Assembly (NCBI GenBank): GCA_963665155.2
Contig: OY761986.2
Location: 248,001 to 312,000 of the forward strand
DNA length: 64,000 nucleotides
Source of the DNA: UBA1141 sp963665155
GTDB lineage: Bacteria; Chloroflexota; Dehalococcoidia; Lucifugimonadales; UBA3495
Direction of reading: 5' to 3'
The notes below the pieces were generated by a model. That model was given only the letters and a program-made list of their open reading frames with translations. It made no database searches and was not told where the DNA came from. The translations under genes and the position numbers were made by a program. Positions 9,075 through 18,627 of the stretch are shown piece after piece (position 1 is the stretch's first letter; every line of letters starts with the position of its first letter).

Positions 9075-10091
9075 CTAGCGGTGCAACTCCTCGATTATCT
9101 TGGGTACTGCTTCTTCGTCCACCGGCGAATTGGCGACGGTGGTTAGCACGACCTCATCCAGCAACCCACCGAACCGCTCCTTTATCCGTCCGGCTACTTC
9201 ATCGTGTGGGCCGATGACGGCGAAGGTGTCTAACATTTCATCGTTGATAAGACCAGCCATGCGGTCCCATTCGCCCTTTAAGGACAACTCGTGGAGCTTC
9301 TGGCCGACCTCTTCGAAACCGTGGGTTTCGAGCACTGGGAAATAAGTTCTGGTGGAAAAATAGAAGGCGATCTGGCGTCTCACCGCTTCTTTCCTAGTGT
9401 TGATGGTCTCTTGATCGACGCCGGTAATTACGAAACCGGAACCGGCTAAAATGATCTCCTTAGGGTCCCGTCCAGCAATCCGGGCCCCTTTGGCCAGGTT
9501 GGGCTTGATAACCTCGGTCAAGTACTTGGCCGACGTGATCGGGTGGAGGGCGATTCCTTGACACACCTCACCGGCCACCCGGCAGTTGTAGGGATTCAAA
9601 GCGCTGATAAACACCGGCGGGGCACCTACCGAGCTTGAACCCGGGCTGAAAAAGGGCGTCATCAGTGAGAAATTGTAATACTCGCCGTGGTAGTCCAGTT
9701 TCGTATCGTCTTGCCAAGTTTCCCAAATTGCGTGAAGCGACTGGACGTACTCCCGCAGCCGGGGACCGGGAGAGCCCCACTCCGTCGAGAAGCGACGCTC
9801 GATGTGGCCTTTGACCTGAGTGCCTAGGCCCAAACGGAAACGGCCTTCGGAGAAGTTCTGCAGGTCCATGGCGGTATAGGCCACCACCATGGGTGAGCGA
9901 GGAAATGCTATTGTCACCCTTGTTTCCAGAGTCACCCTGGATGTGGTGGTAGCGGCCAAAAGCAAGGGAAAGAAGGGATCGTGGGCCGTATCCTCGGTGC
10001 ACAGACTGTCGTACCCCAACGATTCGGCGCGACGGGCCTCCTCTGGAATGCCTTTAAGGTCGCTGGTGTTCAGGTGGTGGAGTACCCGCAT
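9075..10091 (-). CDS. LLM-class (F420-type) oxidoreductase
   Basis: A third luciferase-fold oxidoreductase, 338 residues. It starts MRVLHHLNTSDLKGIPEEAR and shows ESLGYDSLCTEDTAHDPFFP, RVTIAFPRSPMVVAYTAMDL, and NFSEGRFRLGLGTQVKGHIE. The central PPVFISALNPYNCRVAGEVC corresponds to the cofactor-binding strand. The group resembles TIGR03617-type F420-dependent proteins. The C-terminal third (EEVGQKLHELSLKGEWDRM and so on) is also family-typical. It is on the opposite strand from its neighbours and appears monocistronic. Confidence 0.88.
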   Translation of the reverse strand: MRVLHHLNTSDLKGIPEEARRAESLGYDSLCTEDTAHDPFFPLLLAATTTSRVTLETRVTIAFPRSPMVVAYTAMDLQNFSEGRFRLGLGTQVKGHIERRFSTEWGSPGPRLREYVQSLHAIWETWQDDTKLDYHGEYYNFSLMTPFFSPGSSSVGAPPVFISALNPYNCRVAGEVCQGIALHPITSAKYLTEVIKPNLAKGARIAGRDPKEIILAGSGFVITGVDQETINTRKEAVRRQIAFYFSTRTYFPVLETHGFEEVGQKLHELSLKGEWDRMAGLINDEMLDTFAVIGPHDEVAGRIKERFGGLLDEVVLTTVANSPVDEEAVPKIIEELHR

Positions 10092-10571
10092 GGCCGTGTT
10101 ACCTCATCTGCGATAGCCTAATTGTGATGGAAGGAACTGATTATATCGAGGGTGCTTGGCAAAGCTGGTGATTTTCGACTTGTTCGGAGCAAAATAGGCA
10201 CGGTGGTTCGCCCATTGTGGCTTCGTAATGGTGGTCAGACGATCAAGTCGGCAAGGCCGCCTTGCCTTTACACTGACGGAGGCAGGTTCCGAGAAGGTCG
10301 CTCAGATGAAAACTAATATGGACTCAAACCACTGCCAGCATGGCGGGAGTCTAAATAGTACACGATCGATGATAGGGGGCGCAACGCAGCAGCAAACTAG
10401 CACAGGAGCGGTGAAAAGAAGGAGGGTTACCGGTGGTTGGGGCGGGAGTTTTGAGTCCCAAAAGGAGTGCGTTTGGCATCCGCACCTGGCAGCATTCACA
10501 TTGTAATGAAACTGCCAGATGCGAATTTACTTGTTTCTTAGGCTTCGCGGTTAGTCACGGTATTTCAAGGC
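10092..10571. other. Intergenic stretch, no gene recognised
   Basis: These 480 bases separate an LLM gene and the NHL gene, both on the minus strand. A 92-codon open frame on the plus strand (10228-10506) has no recognisable domain or ribosome-binding site. I see no RNA gene or strong terminator. Confidence 0.5.
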
Positions 10572-11606
10572 TTACAGGGGGCCGCCAGTGAATATGGCGC
10601 GCTGTTTATGGAAAACTTGGACCCGCTGGCGTGCGGTTTCCACCACAAAGACCCGGCCCTCATCATCCACATCTATTGCTATCGGTCCCTGGAATAGTCT
10701 CTCTCTTTCCCCTAGGCCCTGAGCCAACTGTCGGCCTCTGACCATGGCAGGCTCTAGCTCTACCCTTTGCCTGCCCCATTGGGACAGGGTCGCTTCGCCC
10801 AACAACTTGACGATAAAGTTGCCATCGGCGTCAAACACCTGAACACGATCGTTCGTGAAGTCGGTTACGTAGATGATCCCGTCCTTGTCGACCGCAATTC
10901 CGGTGGGCCGATAGAACTCACCGTCTCCCTGTCCGGAGGTGCCAAACTTCATCAGGAACCGACCGTCGGGGGTGAACTTCTGAATTCGGTCGTTGCGCCA
11001 ATCGGCTATGTACACATCCCCATTGTGGTCGATTTCGATGCCCCAAGGATGGTCAAAATCGCCATCGCCGGTGCCGAATTGCCCCCATGTGGACAGGAAT
11101 TTACCGTCTTTGGTAAAGACTTGGACCCGGTGGTTAACGCTGTCTACCAGGTACAAGTTGTCGTTCGCATCGAAGGCCAGCCCGGAGGGATGGTTAAATT
11201 CACCTTCACCGTCGCCCAGCTTTCCCCATGTGCTGACACAATCGCCTTCTTTGTTGAAGATCGATATCCGGTTGAGCCATTCGTCGGCTACGTAGGCAAT
11301 ACCATCACTATCGAGGGCGATGGATGTTGGCCACATTAAGCTGCCCGCGGTAGCGGAGGCATCCGCTTCTTCCGGGGCGATTTTAAATCCGAACTCTCGG
11401 ACCAATTCTTCGTCCACGGTGAAGACCGTAACTCGCTTGCAAGGGAAGAACGCCGGTGTCTCCGAGCCACGGTTTAATACGTATAGCAGGTTATCTTTGT
11501 CACGAGTTATAGCCACCGGATAGAAGAATCCAGTCCCGCTGCGGACCTCTTGCCGTCCGATGGTGTGACTATATTGAAAGGTTACAGGCGCGATCTCGGT
11601 GACCAT
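10572..11606 (-). CDS. NHL-repeat beta-propeller protein
   Basis: A 344-residue propeller protein. Consecutive NHL blades are visible, for example NHPSGLAFDANDNLYLVDS, DHPWGIEIDHNGDVYIADW, YRPTGIAVDKDGIIYVTDF and GPIAIDVDDEGRVFVVET, each followed by an RVQVF-type strand. This suggests a six-bladed propeller. NHL propellers bind proteins, RNA or ligands, or act as lyases; no catalytic residues can be named here. No signal peptide is evident. It lies downstream of the DUF1501 and DUF1800 genes on the same strand, across a 211-base gap. Confidence 0.88.
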   Translation of the reverse strand: MVTEIAPVTFQYSHTIGRQEVRSGTGFFYPVAITRDKDNLLYVLNRGSETPAFFPCKRVTVFTVDEELVREFGFKIAPEEADASATAGSLMWPTSIALDSDGIAYVADEWLNRISIFNKEGDCVSTWGKLGDGEGEFNHPSGLAFDANDNLYLVDSVNHRVQVFTKDGKFLSTWGQFGTGDGDFDHPWGIEIDHNGDVYIADWRNDRIQKFTPDGRFLMKFGTSGQGDGEFYRPTGIAVDKDGIIYVTDFTNDRVQVFDADGNFIVKLLGEATLSQWGRQRVELEPAMVRGRQLAQGLGERERLFQGPIAIDVDDEGRVFVVETARQRVQVFHKQRAIFTGGPL

Positions 11607-11706
11607 GTTTCCTCGCTAGTGTGTCTTAGTATAATCCGGCTGAGTCTGAAATTTACTTGCCTGAATGAACATCGTAGAGAACATCTATCGATCTTGGAGC
11701 TAATCG

Positions 11707-11752
11707 AAATCCCCCCAGTCCCCCTTTTAAAAGGGGGAAGCAGGGGGATTTT
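11707..11752. repeat. CCCCC/GGGGG inverted repeat
   Basis: An imperfect palindrome: AAATCCCCCCAGTCCCCC faces GGGGGAAGCAGGGGGATTT around a central TTTTAAAA. The same kind of sequence recurs at 17521-17572, so this is a dispersed repeat family. Its position between NHL and DUF1501 genes could also make it a transcription stop. Confidence 0.7.
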
Positions 11753-11817
11753 GTCCCAGGGTTGGAGCCTGCTAATTTCTAGAAAACTGTCTAAAGTTCA
11801 ACAAACCCCAAAGGTTG

Positions 11818-12954
11818 TTATTTTATAAAGTCGAACTGCTCGTAAGTTCCCCCGAGAATCGGCTTGGAGTCCAAGCCCATCCACTGCTCGAGGATAGTTG
11901 CGTAGGTGCTCCGGAAATCGTTGTTCCACTGAAGGTCGCCATTGTCGAGCTTGTTCGGCTCCAAGGAAGGATACTCTCCGTAGAGGCCGCCCTTTACTGC
12001 GTCGCCGATCATGAACGCCACGCTGCCAGAGCCGTGGTCGGTGCCGGAGCCGTTCTCTTGCACCCGTCGGCCAAACTCTGTAAACACCATCATTACGATT
12101 TCTTCGTTGGCGTTGTGCTCTTTCAGGTCCTGGTAGAAGTCGCCGATGGCGTTTGAAACATCTCCCCACAGTTTATGTAGGCTGACGTTTTCGTTGGCGT
12201 GGGTATCGAATGTGCCGGGATTGACTCCGGTATAGAGAATCCTAGTGCCGAAGTCCGAGAAATGCACTTGAGCAATGTTCTTCAGCCACTGAGCGAAGGG
12301 GCTATTGCCATACTCAACGCTGGAAGAGTAAGTGTTGGGTGCCTCACTCAGAATGTCCGCTCCTCTCAGAGCGTCCAAGCCGGTCTGGGAAAGGTAGTCG
12401 CTCACTGGGCCGTTGCCGAGCATTGGAGCATACATTCGGGCGAATATATCCAAGGCTTCGCTTCGCTGATCTTCGCCCTGGATGCCGGTCAATACTCCGT
12501 AATTGCTCAGGTCGCCTACAGAGGCTACCGAAACTCCGGGCGCAGCCAGAGCGCGGGGTAGTCCGCGACCGAAGTTCACAGCAGTAAGAATGTTCTCTTT
12601 ATTGGGGTCCAAGTCCTTGATCGCCCGGCCTAGCCAGCCCTCGGAGATCATCTTTTCGGGCTCGGCGGTATGCCAGATGTCCAAGGAACGGAAGTGGGAG
12701 CGAATGGGGTTCGGGTATCCAATACCCTGCAAGACGGCGACTTTACCCTGGTCGTACAAGTCTTTTATCGGGGCCATGGCTGGGTGGAACCCAACCTTGT
12801 CATCTACCGCCAAAACCTCTTCCGGCGAAATATTCAGTACTTGCCGGTAATCCGAATAGTGGGGGTCGCTATAGGGAATGAAGGTGTTCAGGGCGTCGTA
12901 GGCCCCCGTCATCTGAAGTATTACCAGCACCGGGTCTTTCTTGTTGGAGGTCAT
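11818..12954 (-). CDS. DUF1501 family protein
   Basis: A 378-residue DUF1501 (sulfatase/alkaline-phosphatase-fold-like) protein. Landmarks are LVILQMTGAYDALNTFIPYSD at the N-terminus, GIGYPNPIRSHFRSLDIWHT, and the late FTEFGRRVQENGSGTDHGSG, a run highly conserved in the family. The biochemical role is unproven. Many relatives carry a Tat signal, but none is visible here. AAGGAGAA precedes the ATG. The gene lies 71 bases downstream of a DUF1800 gene on the same strand; the two families are commonly encoded side by side and probably act together. Confidence 0.92.
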   Translation of the reverse strand: MTSNKKDPVLVILQMTGAYDALNTFIPYSDPHYSDYRQVLNISPEEVLAVDDKVGFHPAMAPIKDLYDQGKVAVLQGIGYPNPIRSHFRSLDIWHTAEPEKMISEGWLGRAIKDLDPNKENILTAVNFGRGLPRALAAPGVSVASVGDLSNYGVLTGIQGEDQRSEALDIFARMYAPMLGNGPVSDYLSQTGLDALRGADILSEAPNTYSSSVEYGNSPFAQWLKNIAQVHFSDFGTRILYTGVNPGTFDTHANENVSLHKLWGDVSNAIGDFYQDLKEHNANEEIVMMVFTEFGRRVQENGSGTDHGSGSVAFMIGDAVKGGLYGEYPSLEPNKLDNGDLQWNNDFRSTYATILEQWMGLDSKPILGGTYEQFDFIK

Positions 12955-13025
12955 AAGTTCTCCTTAGCGAAATGAGTTGTTATACCTAAACTTACCAGCG
13001 TCTACGCCGAGAATCGATTATACGG

Positions 13026-14429
13026 TTAGGCGTATAGATATTCCTTGGTGGATACGATCATCTGGAGCATCTGAGCGACATGCTGCGGAAACTCCTTGGT
13101 GTTGGTCGTCAACTCGCCGTTTTTTCGTGCGTGTTCCACCAACATTTGGTGAGTCTCGTCGGCTACTTCGTAGTGCCCCAGCAGGCGCAGGCAACCGTCC
13201 ACCAAGCCTTGGGGGGACATGGTGGGGCCTTCCGCAGCCAGCTTTTGAACCATTTCTTGTATACCCGGGTAGCTGACATCACCTACGTAGTCGGCGATAA
13301 AATTGATCCGGCGCAACAACGTCCCTCCGTCAATCCATTCCTTGCCCGTGTGCCAGCCCTCGACGGAAGGCGGGTTCAGGATCTCCTGACCCATGTGCTT
13401 CATTTCCTCGAAAATTGCTTCAAAGCCGGGTTTGGGAGTTGTCCAGTCGCCAGCCAAGCGCAAAGTGCCAATTACCGTCTCAATTGGGCCCTTGATTCGG
13501 GAGAATCGAGCTTCTTTGAAAGCGTCAGAATTAAACAGCACTCGCAGCATCGAGCGGATGTTGTAGTTGGACCGGAAGTACTCGTCTTCCAGCATCTTTA
13601 TGGTGTCGATGTCCCTCGGCGGGGTGTCCATCCATGCTGGCACCTGAGCCTCATCGGCTACGAAGTAGTTGTACAGGTGGCGGGAGATGAACCGCGCCGT
13701 GGCCGGCTGCTTGACGATGATATCTATGATGTCCTCACCGTTGAAATAGCCGGTGTGGCCCAAGAATGTTTTCTCTCCATCATCGTGGTCGTCGGGGTTA
13801 AAAACAAATTGGGAACTGTAGCGACCGTAGGGCTGGGCCGGAATGCCGTTGGCGATGGTCCAGCCTGTAAACGCCCTTGCGCACTCCTTTACGTCATCTT
13901 CGGTGTAGTTGAACTGGCCGTCCATGCCCACACCCAGAGAGAACAACTCTAGCAACTCACGTCCGTAGTTTTCGTTTATCGAGTCTTTGTGGCTAAGACA
14001 ATTGTCCAGGAAGTACACCATGGCTGGGTCTTTGGAAATCTCGATCAGCAGGTCTTTGAAACTGCCCATACCGCAACGGCGGAGCATTTCCAACTCGACA
14101 TAAGATGCCACATAGCTCTGTGTTTTGCTGTCGGCGGTGCATAGAATGCCATGCCAGAAGAGGACCATTTTCTCTTCCAACTGGCTCTTGGAGTTCACCA
14201 TCCGAAAAGCTATGTATTCAGGCACGCAGCGGATGAAGTGATTCCATTCGATGTAGTACCTTTCCGCTAGGTCCAAATCCATCCCGTGAGTCGTTTCATC
14301 GGGATGCAGCAGTTCCTCCACGGTTGCTTCGTACCCTTTCGCTGCTCGGGTTTCAAGCTCATCATACTGGGCGCCGAATCCAGCGCGCCGCATGAGGTGA
14401 GCCATCAAAGCGATATCGTTCTCTGCCAT
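13026..14429 (-). CDS. DUF1800 family protein
   Basis: A 467-residue DUF1800 protein. It starts MAENDIALMAHLMRRAGFG, the family's N-terminal LLRRAGFG-like motif. The core includes KMVLFWHGILCTADSKTQSY, DNCLSHKDSINENYGRELLE (the NENYARELLELF-type signature), and FTGWTIANG. The C-terminal part has LNPPSVEGWHTGKEWI. The function is unknown; it is a predicted partner of DUF1501 proteins. A GGAG-type site lies before the ATG. It forms a probable two-gene operon with the DUF1501 gene. Confidence 0.92.
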   Translation of the reverse strand: MAENDIALMAHLMRRAGFGAQYDELETRAAKGYEATVEELLHPDETTHGMDLDLAERYYIEWNHFIRCVPEYIAFRMVNSKSQLEEKMVLFWHGILCTADSKTQSYVASYVELEMLRRCGMGSFKDLLIEISKDPAMVYFLDNCLSHKDSINENYGRELLELFSLGVGMDGQFNYTEDDVKECARAFTGWTIANGIPAQPYGRYSSQFVFNPDDHDDGEKTFLGHTGYFNGEDIIDIIVKQPATARFISRHLYNYFVADEAQVPAWMDTPPRDIDTIKMLEDEYFRSNYNIRSMLRVLFNSDAFKEARFSRIKGPIETVIGTLRLAGDWTTPKPGFEAIFEEMKHMGQEILNPPSVEGWHTGKEWIDGGTLLRRINFIADYVGDVSYPGIQEMVQKLAAEGPTMSPQGLVDGCLRLLGHYEVADETHQMLVEHARKNGELTTNTKEFPQHVAQMLQMIVSTKEYLYA

Positions 14430-14912
14430 CTATTCTCCTATTCGAGTTGAGCGTGCAGATAATTGGTATGTATGTTAGCACTCCGGCTTTGCCCAATTCA
14501 AGACAGTATGTCAAACGGCTGTCGGATTAAGTTATCTCCGTCTGGGTAGGCCAGCAATTAATGCTATACGCCACCCAATTCTACACCAGAGTGACTCAAC
14601 TGCACAGGGCCAAATTACGGTTAAATTAGTTTAGGGCACCGGCGATAGGATGTGGACAATAGACTGGTCTAAGGCTACTATTTCCACACAAATCATCTCT
14701 TAGTAATTTGATGCGGTTGGCGGTTATTCGATGCACCTAGATGCGGTTAATTGAAAACAAGTTCGTGACGCACCAGGACCTAAAAGTGTACCCGTAATTT
14801 CTTTTGAAGCGGTGGAGGGGCCGGGTCAACGTTTGCTTGGAAGACTGACGGGCAATAGGTGCGTGGCACAAATTAGCGATTCAATTCAGTCGAAATAGAT
14901 TGGAGAGGGATA
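14430..14912. other. Divergent intergenic region, no gene recognised
   Basis: These 483 bases lie between divergently transcribed genes (DUF1800 and the MDMPI-like gene) and should carry promoters for both. I see no RNA gene, palindrome or coding frame that I can support. Confidence 0.45.
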
Positions 14913-15752
14913 ATGTCCGCAACAGAACAGCGGGTAAGTCTGATCAAATCCGAATCCAAGCGCATTCACCGGTACTTGGGAACCCTGTCCACTGAGGAAT
15001 TGGCCCGGCCCAGCGCTTGCGAGGGGTGGGAGGGACGAGACGTTGTAGCACATTTGATTGGGGCGATTGATCTATTTTCCGCGAATATTTCCCGGGGAGC
15101 GAGTGGAGACCCGTCGCCTCCGGAAGGCTTCCCGCCTGCCAGCGTCGATGCATTGGCTGCCAGAATGGTGGCGGGCGCCCAGAGAGCTATTACCATGCGA
15201 GAAAGCATGGGCGACCAGCTATTGTCTACTTTTGCTCAACGTTGTGAAGACCTCGACGGGATCCTTGCGGGGTTGGGCGCTGGAGACTGGGAGAAACCTT
15301 GTTACCATCCCGCCACAGTAATCTCCGTTGGTAGTTATATCGACCTTCGGCTGGCGGAGTTGGCGGTCCACGAGTGGGATATCAGATCGAAACTGGAAGA
15401 ATCGGCGCATCTATCCCAAGATTGCCTGCCTGCGGTTATGGACTTGATACCTACGTTTGTCGTTGGCCGGCTGTTCCGGCCGGGACATCAGCAAGGTACC
15501 TCCGCAATTTACCGCTTCCATGTAACTGGGGCAGTGACCGGGGCAATTCCGGGTAGCCGCGACATTGTAGTGGAGAACGGCGAGTCACGAATGGAGCCAG
15601 GCAGCGAATCTGCGGCCGACGTCACATTTAATTGCGATGCGGAAACCTTTGCCCTTCTTATATACGGTCGTTATAAGGTTAAACAGGCCGAGTCGGAGGG
15701 GCGGATCACCGTCGAGGGAGACCGTGACTTGGCTTCTCAAATCAGCGAGTAA
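14913..15752 (+). CDS. Maleylpyruvate-isomerase-like (MDMPI/DinB fold) protein with SCP2-like C-terminus
   Basis: A 279-residue two-domain protein. The N-terminal DinB-like four-helix domain has RPSACEGWEGRDVVAHLIG, the WxVxDVxAHL-type motif in which histidine binds metal, and LAELAVHEWDIRSKL, a second metal-site histidine. The C-terminal part (ADVTFNCDAETFALLIYGRY, then GRITVEGDRDLASQIS) is SCP2/MDMPI-C-like. In actinobacteria such proteins include the mycothiol-dependent maleylpyruvate isomerase; mycothiol use is not implied in this organism. GGAGAGGG precedes the ATG. Confidence 0.85.
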   Translation: MSATEQRVSLIKSESKRIHRYLGTLSTEELARPSACEGWEGRDVVAHLIGAIDLFSANISRGASGDPSPPEGFPPASVDALAARMVAGAQRAITMRESMGDQLLSTFAQRCEDLDGILAGLGAGDWEKPCYHPATVISVGSYIDLRLAELAVHEWDIRSKLEESAHLSQDCLPAVMDLIPTFVVGRLFRPGHQQGTSAIYRFHVTGAVTGAIPGSRDIVVENGESRMEPGSESAADVTFNCDAETFALLIYGRYKVKQAESEGRITVEGDRDLASQISE

Positions 15753-16046
15753 AGTAGTTTGTGCTTTATCCCAAAGCCCAACCTAATCCGGAAGTTGACC
15801 CATAGGTCACTCCCAGTCTTGGTCTCGCGCAAGAAACCTACATTGTTGGCTGGTGAATAGCCAGCTAAACCTCTAGAAACTCGGACGGAAACCCCGATTC
15901 TCCCCAAGCCGTCGTTTTCTCAACGTCGATTATCGAAGTAACAGTTGGTTATTGTAACGTATTACATATACTATTGTACCGTATAAGACTGGAATACGTC
16001 TGCTTGGCGTAGCGCGAAACCCGGCCAATGGCTTTCCGGACAGACT
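15753..16046. other. Flank upstream of the IS701 element
   Basis: About 294 bases between the MDMPI-like stop and the left end of the insertion sequence. It is AT-rich around 15950-15985. I see no gene or clear promoter. Confidence 0.4.
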
Positions 16047-17514
16047 CCTAGTATTACAACGTCAGTTAGTTTGATAGGATGACTGTGTAGCTGGAGAGGG
16101 AATAGGCGGGTGAGGTGGGGATGTGGATGCGGCAGCTTTCGAGCAGGTGTACGGGTCATTTCGGGATTTTCACGCTTACTTCGCGCCGCTGTTTGGCCGC
16201 CGGGAGACGCGGGAGCACAGCGGTCATTATCTCCAGGCCCTGCTGGTACAGTCTGGGGAGCGGCGCAACGCTGAGAACCTGTCGGAGACGGTTCCGGGGT
16301 CAGCCCGAGGGATGCAGCGGTTTCTCACCGATTCTCCCTGGGACGATGAGGTGATTATAGGACGGCTGCAGGAGTACCTGGGAACCCGGCTGGAGCATCC
16401 GGAAGGGGTGTGGGTGCTGGACGGCAGCGACTTTCCCAAGCAGGGGAGGAAGTCGGTGGGAGTGGCCCGGCAGTACTGCGGGAGGCTGGGGAAGGTGGCC
16501 AACTGCCAGGCGGGGATGTTCCTGGCCTATGTCAGCCCGTTGGGACGGGCATTGGTGGACAAGGGGCTGTATCTGCCCGAGAGTTGGACCTCGGACAAAG
16601 ACCGGTGTGAGGCGGCGGGTGTGCCGGAGGATAGGCAGGGCTACCGGTCCAAGACGGAGTTGGCCTTGGAGATGGTGGGGCGGGCACAGGAGCGGGGCCA
16701 CCTGAAGGCTGGATGGGTCGCGGCGGACGACGCCTTCGGGATGTCGCCGTCCTTCCGGGAGGGCCTGGCGGCCTTGGGGATGTGGTACGTGCTGGACGTT
16801 CCGTCCGGCTTTACGGTGTGGCCGCCGGAGCCTGCCTGGACCAGTGCGGAGTATCAGGGATTCGGGCGTCCCCGCAAACCCAGGCTGCGAGACGGTCAGC
16901 GCCGGACCATGGAGCAGCGCAGCGACGAGTTGCCGGAGGAGGCCTGGCGTGAGATTACGGTGGCCGAGGGAAGCCAGGGGCCACGCAGCTACCTTTTCAG
17001 CGCCCAGAGGGTGCGACCGACCAGCAGGCGCAAGCCCGGCGAAATCCACTGGGCCGTCTACCGCCGGAACCGGGACGGCAGCGAACCCCGCTACTACCTG
17101 TCCAATGCTCCGGAGGATACCCCGTTGGAGACCCTGGCATACGTGGGAGGCTCCCGTTGGCGTATAGAAACGGAGTTTGAGACGGAGAAAAGCGACGTAG
17201 GCCTGGACGAGTACGAGACCCGCACCTGGGCTGGCTGGCATCACCACGTGGCCCTGTGCCTGCTGGGCGGAGCTTTTCTGCTGAGCCTGCAACAGGCTTG
17301 GGGGGAAAAAGATGCCCCGGATCACGAGGCCGCAGGTCTACCGGGTGGTGCGGGAAATGCTGCCCCGGGAACGGTTCGGGCCAACCGAGTTGCTGCGGTG
17401 GCTTGAGGATACGCAGGACAGTAACGAACGGGCCAAACGCTCCCATGCCAAGCGCCGCGCCGCCATGCGGGCATCACCCCACATCCCTCCCTGAACTGAC
17501 GTTGTAATACTAGG
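16047..17514 (+). mobile_element. IS701-family insertion sequence
   Basis: A complete element bounded by perfect 21-base inverted matches at 16047-16067 and 17494-17514. The outermost part includes CTAG at 16048-16051 and 17510-17513, which is best read as a 4-base target duplication. The element's own ends then start TATTACAACGTCAG, and the element is about 1.46 kb long. It carries one transposase gene whose C-terminal tail is in a second frame. The perfect ends suggest recent insertion. The same terminal TATTACAACG occurs on a miniature element at 52054-52206. Confidence 0.88.
16123..17406 (+). CDS. IS701-family transposase (DDE), C-terminal tail out of frame
   Basis: A 427-codon DDE transposase. 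Typical features are HSGHYLQALLVQSGERRNAEN, RGMQRFLTDSPWDDE, WVLDGSDFPKQGRKSVGVAR with the first catalytic Asp, WVAADDAFGMSPSFREGL with the second, and SRWRIETEFETEKSDVGLDE with the catalytic Glu. At about 17300, after LQQAWG, the frame runs into a GGGGGGAAAAAG tract. The usual family tail (ITRPQVYRVVREMLPRE and a basic RSHAKRRA end) is encoded one base over, ending at 17494. A +1 shift or removal of one G would join them. The GTG start follows GAGGTGGGG. Confidence 0.88.
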   Translation: MDAAAFEQVYGSFRDFHAYFAPLFGRRETREHSGHYLQALLVQSGERRNAENLSETVPGSARGMQRFLTDSPWDDEVIIGRLQEYLGTRLEHPEGVWVLDGSDFPKQGRKSVGVARQYCGRLGKVANCQAGMFLAYVSPLGRALVDKGLYLPESWTSDKDRCEAAGVPEDRQGYRSKTELALEMVGRAQERGHLKAGWVAADDAFGMSPSFREGLAALGMWYVLDVPSGFTVWPPEPAWTSAEYQGFGRPRKPRLRDGQRRTMEQRSDELPEEAWREITVAEGSQGPRSYLFSAQRVRPTSRRKPGEIHWAVYRRNRDGSEPRYYLSNAPEDTPLETLAYVGGSRWRIETEFETEKSDVGLDEYETRTWAGWHHHVALCLLGGAFLLSLQQAWGEKDAPDHEAAGLPGGAGNAAPGTVRANRVAAVA

Positions 17515-17520
17515 GGAAAG

Positions 17521-17572
17521 TCCCCCTTCGTAAAAGGGGGATTTAGGGGGATTTAGGGGGATTTCGTCTGTC
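17521..17572. repeat. Dispersed GGGGGATTT repeat beside the IS701 element
   Basis: TCCCCCTTCGTAAAAGGGGG is followed by three copies of GGGGGATTT. It belongs to the same repeat family as 11707-11752 and begins seven bases after the IS701 right end. Confidence 0.65.
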
Positions 17573-17671
17573 CATCAAACTTAGATAAAATCCAACTGCC
17601 GACGCAAAGCCTGGAAAAAATTCCCAGGTATCCCTATATCAGGTATGCCTGTATATAGAAGGAGATAACCA

Positions 17672-18604
17672 ATGCGAATTGGATTAATTTCCGGCGCTAG
17701 TCGCGAACCTGTCACCCTATCCGAGCAAGTGGAGCAGGCCGTAATGGCCGAAGCCGAAGGATTTGACTCCATTTGGTTCCCGCAACTCCCAACCTTCGGT
17801 TTCGACGCTCTTACGGTGATCGCATTGGCCGGAGGGAAGACTGAGCGAATTGAATTTGGAACTGCGGTCTTACCGACCTTCCCTACGCATCCTCTGACCA
17901 TGGCCAAACAAGCGTTAACCGCTCAGGTGGCCTGCGATGGGCGCCTGACTCTGGGCCTCGGCCTCTCCCATCAGCCAATGATCGAAGATGTGATGGGTCT
18001 TTCCTACGAGAAGCCTGCAGCTCACATGCGAGAATACCTGGCGGTCACCAAGGCTCTGATCAATGACGGGCAGGTTGATTTTGACGGTCGGTTCTTCCGG
18101 GTAAAAGCCGAACTTACGGTTAGTGAGGCGACACCCGTTCCCATTGTAATCGCTGCGCTGGCGCCTAGGATGCTGCGGATGGCTGGCGAACTTGTGGATG
18201 GCACGGCAACCTGGATGGCGGGGGTAAAAACGGTGGGGGACCATGTCGCTCCCCGGATACAAGCCGCCGCCCAGTCAGCGGGTAAAACCCCGGCCAGGGT
18301 TATCGTAGGACTGCCGTTGGCGGTGACCGATGACCCTCAGGGCGCCAGGGATGTCGCCGCTCGGGTCTTCGAGCGTTACGGCCAGTTGACCAACTACCGC
18401 AGGCTCTTGGACATTGAAGGAGTTGAAGGGCCTTCCGAGGTTACGGTGGTTGGCGACGAACTCCATGTGGAACAGCAGCTTAAGGCTTTTGCCAGCGCTG
18501 GTGCTACCGAATTTATGGCCTCGGTTATGCCCGTCGGGAATGACGCCCAAGAGTCCGTCGCCCGGACCAAGCGCTTGTTGGCGAGCTTGGTGGGAAAACT
18601 TTAG
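17672..18604 (+). CDS. LLM-class (F420-dependent type) oxidoreductase
   Basis: A 310-residue luciferase-fold oxidoreductase. It begins MRIGLISGASREPVTLSEQV, with EAEGFDSIWFPQLPTFGFDA, IEFGTAVLPTFPTHPLTMAK, and DGRLTLGLGLSHQPMIEDVM. It resembles F420-dependent TIGR03564-type proteins, for which methylene-H4MPT reductase-like enzymes are remote homologues. The substrate is unknown. An AGAAGGAGATAACC ribosome-binding site precedes ATG 17672. The stop is 23 bases from the convergent SDR gene. Confidence 0.9.
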   Translation: MRIGLISGASREPVTLSEQVEQAVMAEAEGFDSIWFPQLPTFGFDALTVIALAGGKTERIEFGTAVLPTFPTHPLTMAKQALTAQVACDGRLTLGLGLSHQPMIEDVMGLSYEKPAAHMREYLAVTKALINDGQVDFDGRFFRVKAELTVSEATPVPIVIAALAPRMLRMAGELVDGTATWMAGVKTVGDHVAPRIQAAAQSAGKTPARVIVGLPLAVTDDPQGARDVAARVFERYGQLTNYRRLLDIEGVEGPSEVTVVGDELHVEQQLKAFASAGATEFMASVMPVGNDAQESVARTKRLLASLVGKL

Positions 18605-18627
18605 CGGTTCACATAACGGTATGAGTC

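Noticed and set aside
10228..10506. 92-codon open frame as a gene
   Set aside because: It has no recognisable domain, no ribosome-binding site and an atypical composition.
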